From assembly GCA_023386675.1 (NCBI GenBank), contig JAEWJG010000176.1, positions 1-6,710 on the forward strand: a stretch of 6,710 nucleotides of DNA. Direction: 5' to 3'. This DNA comes from Actinomycetes bacterium. GTDB taxonomy: Bacteria > Actinomycetota > Actinomycetes > Actinomycetales > Microbacteriaceae. The position numbers and the translations under genes are program-made. This document shows, piece by piece, positions 5,576 through 6,710 of this stretch. A model generated the notes under the pieces. The model made no database searches, was not told the DNA's origin, and saw nothing but the letters and a program-made list of their open reading frames with translations. Positions within the stretch are counted from its first letter, which is position 1. The number at the start of each line of letters is the position of its first letter.

Positions 5576-6710
5576 TCAGGCGTCGACGGACGCCCGCGCG
5601 CGCACTCCGCGCGTGGCCTCGATGATGTTGCGCAGCGACGCGACGGTCTCGTCGTATCCACGCGTCTTGAGACCGCAGTCCGGATTCACCCAGAGCTGGC
5701 GGCCCGGGATGGCGCTGAGCGCGGTCTCGAGCAGCTCGGTCACCTCGGCGACCGAGGGCACGCGCGGCGAGTGGATGTCGTAGACGCCCGGGCCGATCCC
5801 GTGCTCGAAGCCGGAGCGCTGGATGTCGTGCACGACCTCCATGCGGCTGCGCGCGGCCTCGATGCTGGTCACGTCGGCGTCCAGGTTGCGGATCGCGTCG
5901 ATCACCACGCCGAACTCCGAGTAGCAGAGGTGCGTGTGGATCTGGGTCTCGTCCGCCACGCCCGAGGTGGCGAGGCGGAACGAGCCGACCGACCACTCCA
6001 GGTAACCGTCCTGGTCGCGCTTCTTGAGCGGCAGCAGCTCGCGCAGCGCCGGCTCGTCCACCTGCACGACACGGATGCCCGCCTGCTCCAGGTCGGCGAT
6101 CTCGTCGCGCAGTGCGAGGGCGACCTGGCGCGCGGTCTCGCCGAGCGGCTGGTCGTCGCGGACGAACGACCACGCGAGGATCGTGACCGGGCCGGTCAGC
6201 ATCCCCTTGACCGGCTTCTCGGTGAGGCTCTGCGTGTACGACGACCAGTCGACCGTGATCGGCGCCGGACGCGACACGTCGCCCCAGAGGATGGACGGAC
6301 GCGTGCAGCGCGAGCCGTACGACTGCACCCAGCCGTTATGCGTCACCGCGAAGCCGTCGAGGTTCTCGGCGAAGTACTGCACCATGTCGTTGCGCTCGGG
6401 CTCGCCGTGCACGATGACGTCGATCCCGATCTCCTCCTGGAGGTCGACGACGCGCTTGATCTCGTCGCGCATCCGGCCGAGGTACTCCGCCTCGCTGATG
6501 AGGCCCTTCGCGAGCTGAGCGCGCGACCGGCGGATGTCGGCCGTCTGCGGGAACGAGCCGATCGTGGTGGTCGGCAGGAACGGCAGGCCGAGGGCCTCCT
6601 CCTGCGCGGACTGGCGGGCGTCGTAATCGCCGCGGCGGAAGTCGGCGCGGGTCAGCGCCGCCTCGCGCTCGCGCACGGCCGGGACGCGGACGCCCGGCGC
6701 GGAGGCGCGG
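5576..6710 (-). CDS. metE: Cobalamin-independent methionine synthase, C-terminal half (5' end beyond window)
   Basis: MetE transfers the methyl group of 5-methyltetrahydropteroyl-triglutamate to homocysteine in the last step of methionine synthesis, without B12. The frame stays open to the right edge, so the N-terminal half (about 380-390 residues by comparison with the 753-residue E. coli enzyme) is outside. Counting from the codon at 6676, the catalytic domain begins with LPTTTIGSFPQT (34-45). The zinc and homocysteine site is complete: H249 and C251 in HTHLCYSEF, E273 in VTSIEAARS and C334 in VNPDCGLKTRGY. The distances 2, 22 and 61 are identical to E. coli H641, C643, E665 and C726. The GTG at 6676 is an internal valine, not a start. 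Any promoter or riboswitch that controls the gene lies outside the window. It is followed directly by a strong hairpin. Confidence 0.97.
   Translation of the reverse strand, partial: RASAPGVRVPAVREREAALTRADFRRGDYDARQSAQEEALGLPFLPTTTIGSFPQTADIRRSRAQLAKGLISEAEYLGRMRDEIKRVVDLQEEIGIDVIVHGEPERNDMVQYFAENLDGFAVTHNGWVQSYGSRCTRPSILWGDVSRPAPITVDWSSYTQSLTEKPVKGMLTGPVTILAWSFVRDDQPLGETARQVALALRDEIADLEQAGIRVVQVDEPALRELLPLKKRDQDGYLEWSVGSFRLATSGVADETQIHTHLCYSEFGVVIDAIRNLDADVTSIEAARSRMEVVHDIQRSGFEHGIGPGVYDIHSPRVPSVAEVTELLETALSAIPGRQLWVNPDCGLKTRGYDETVASLRNIIEATRGVRARASVDA

Noticed and set aside
5499..6173. Upstream part of a 341-codon minus-strand frame ending in the zincin protein.
   Set aside because: It is an Arg/Ala/Gly-rich shadow in another frame of metE and crosses the terminator hairpin; only the last 116 codons show family features and have a ribosome site.

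Overview
The window looks like chromosomal DNA of a high-GC Gram-positive bacterium (Actinomycetota). A divergent lexA / LysM-protein pair with TCGAAC-type LexA boxes, GC-rich wobble positions in the right-hand genes and a GC-rich terminator without a U-tract all fit this. A member of the Microbacteriaceae or a close relative is my guess; nothing in the window proves the family.

Left part (1-3679, + strand): four tightly packed or overlapping genes. These are two tandem ABC-2 type permeases (the first lacks its N-terminus at the window edge), an M16-family zinc peptidase with a complete active site, and an RsgA-type circularly permuted GTPase. The junctions are a 4-nt gap, a 4-nt ATGA overlap and a 10-nt overlap, so this is very probably one operon entering from the left. 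Its GC content is lower (35/60 in each of three rows counted) and it uses ATA isoleucine codons, which lexA never uses. It looks like an accessory, transferred module. The combination of exporter, leader-cleaving-type peptidase and ribosome-associated GTPase suggests a peptide production, export and self-protection locus whose precursor and modifying genes would lie upstream. That is inference only.

Middle (3680-5119): a 138-nt gene-free junction, then the SOS regulatory pair. A small membrane-anchored LysM protein (- strand, resembling the SOS cell-division suppressors YneA/DivS/ChiZ) and lexA (+ strand) diverge from a 237-nt intergenic region. I can place a promoter for each gene and three candidate LexA operators there: one over the lexA -35, one over the LysM-gene -10 and one at the LysM-gene transcription start. 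DNA damage would thus de-repress lexA and the division inhibitor together.

Right part (5120-6710, - strand): a small zincin-like metallopeptidase (minimal HExxHxxGxxD protein) lies downstream of the C-terminal half of metE, the cobalamin-independent methionine synthase, whose start is beyond the right edge. A very strong 21-bp GC-rich hairpin separates the two genes. No RNA gene, insertion sequence or CRISPR array was seen.
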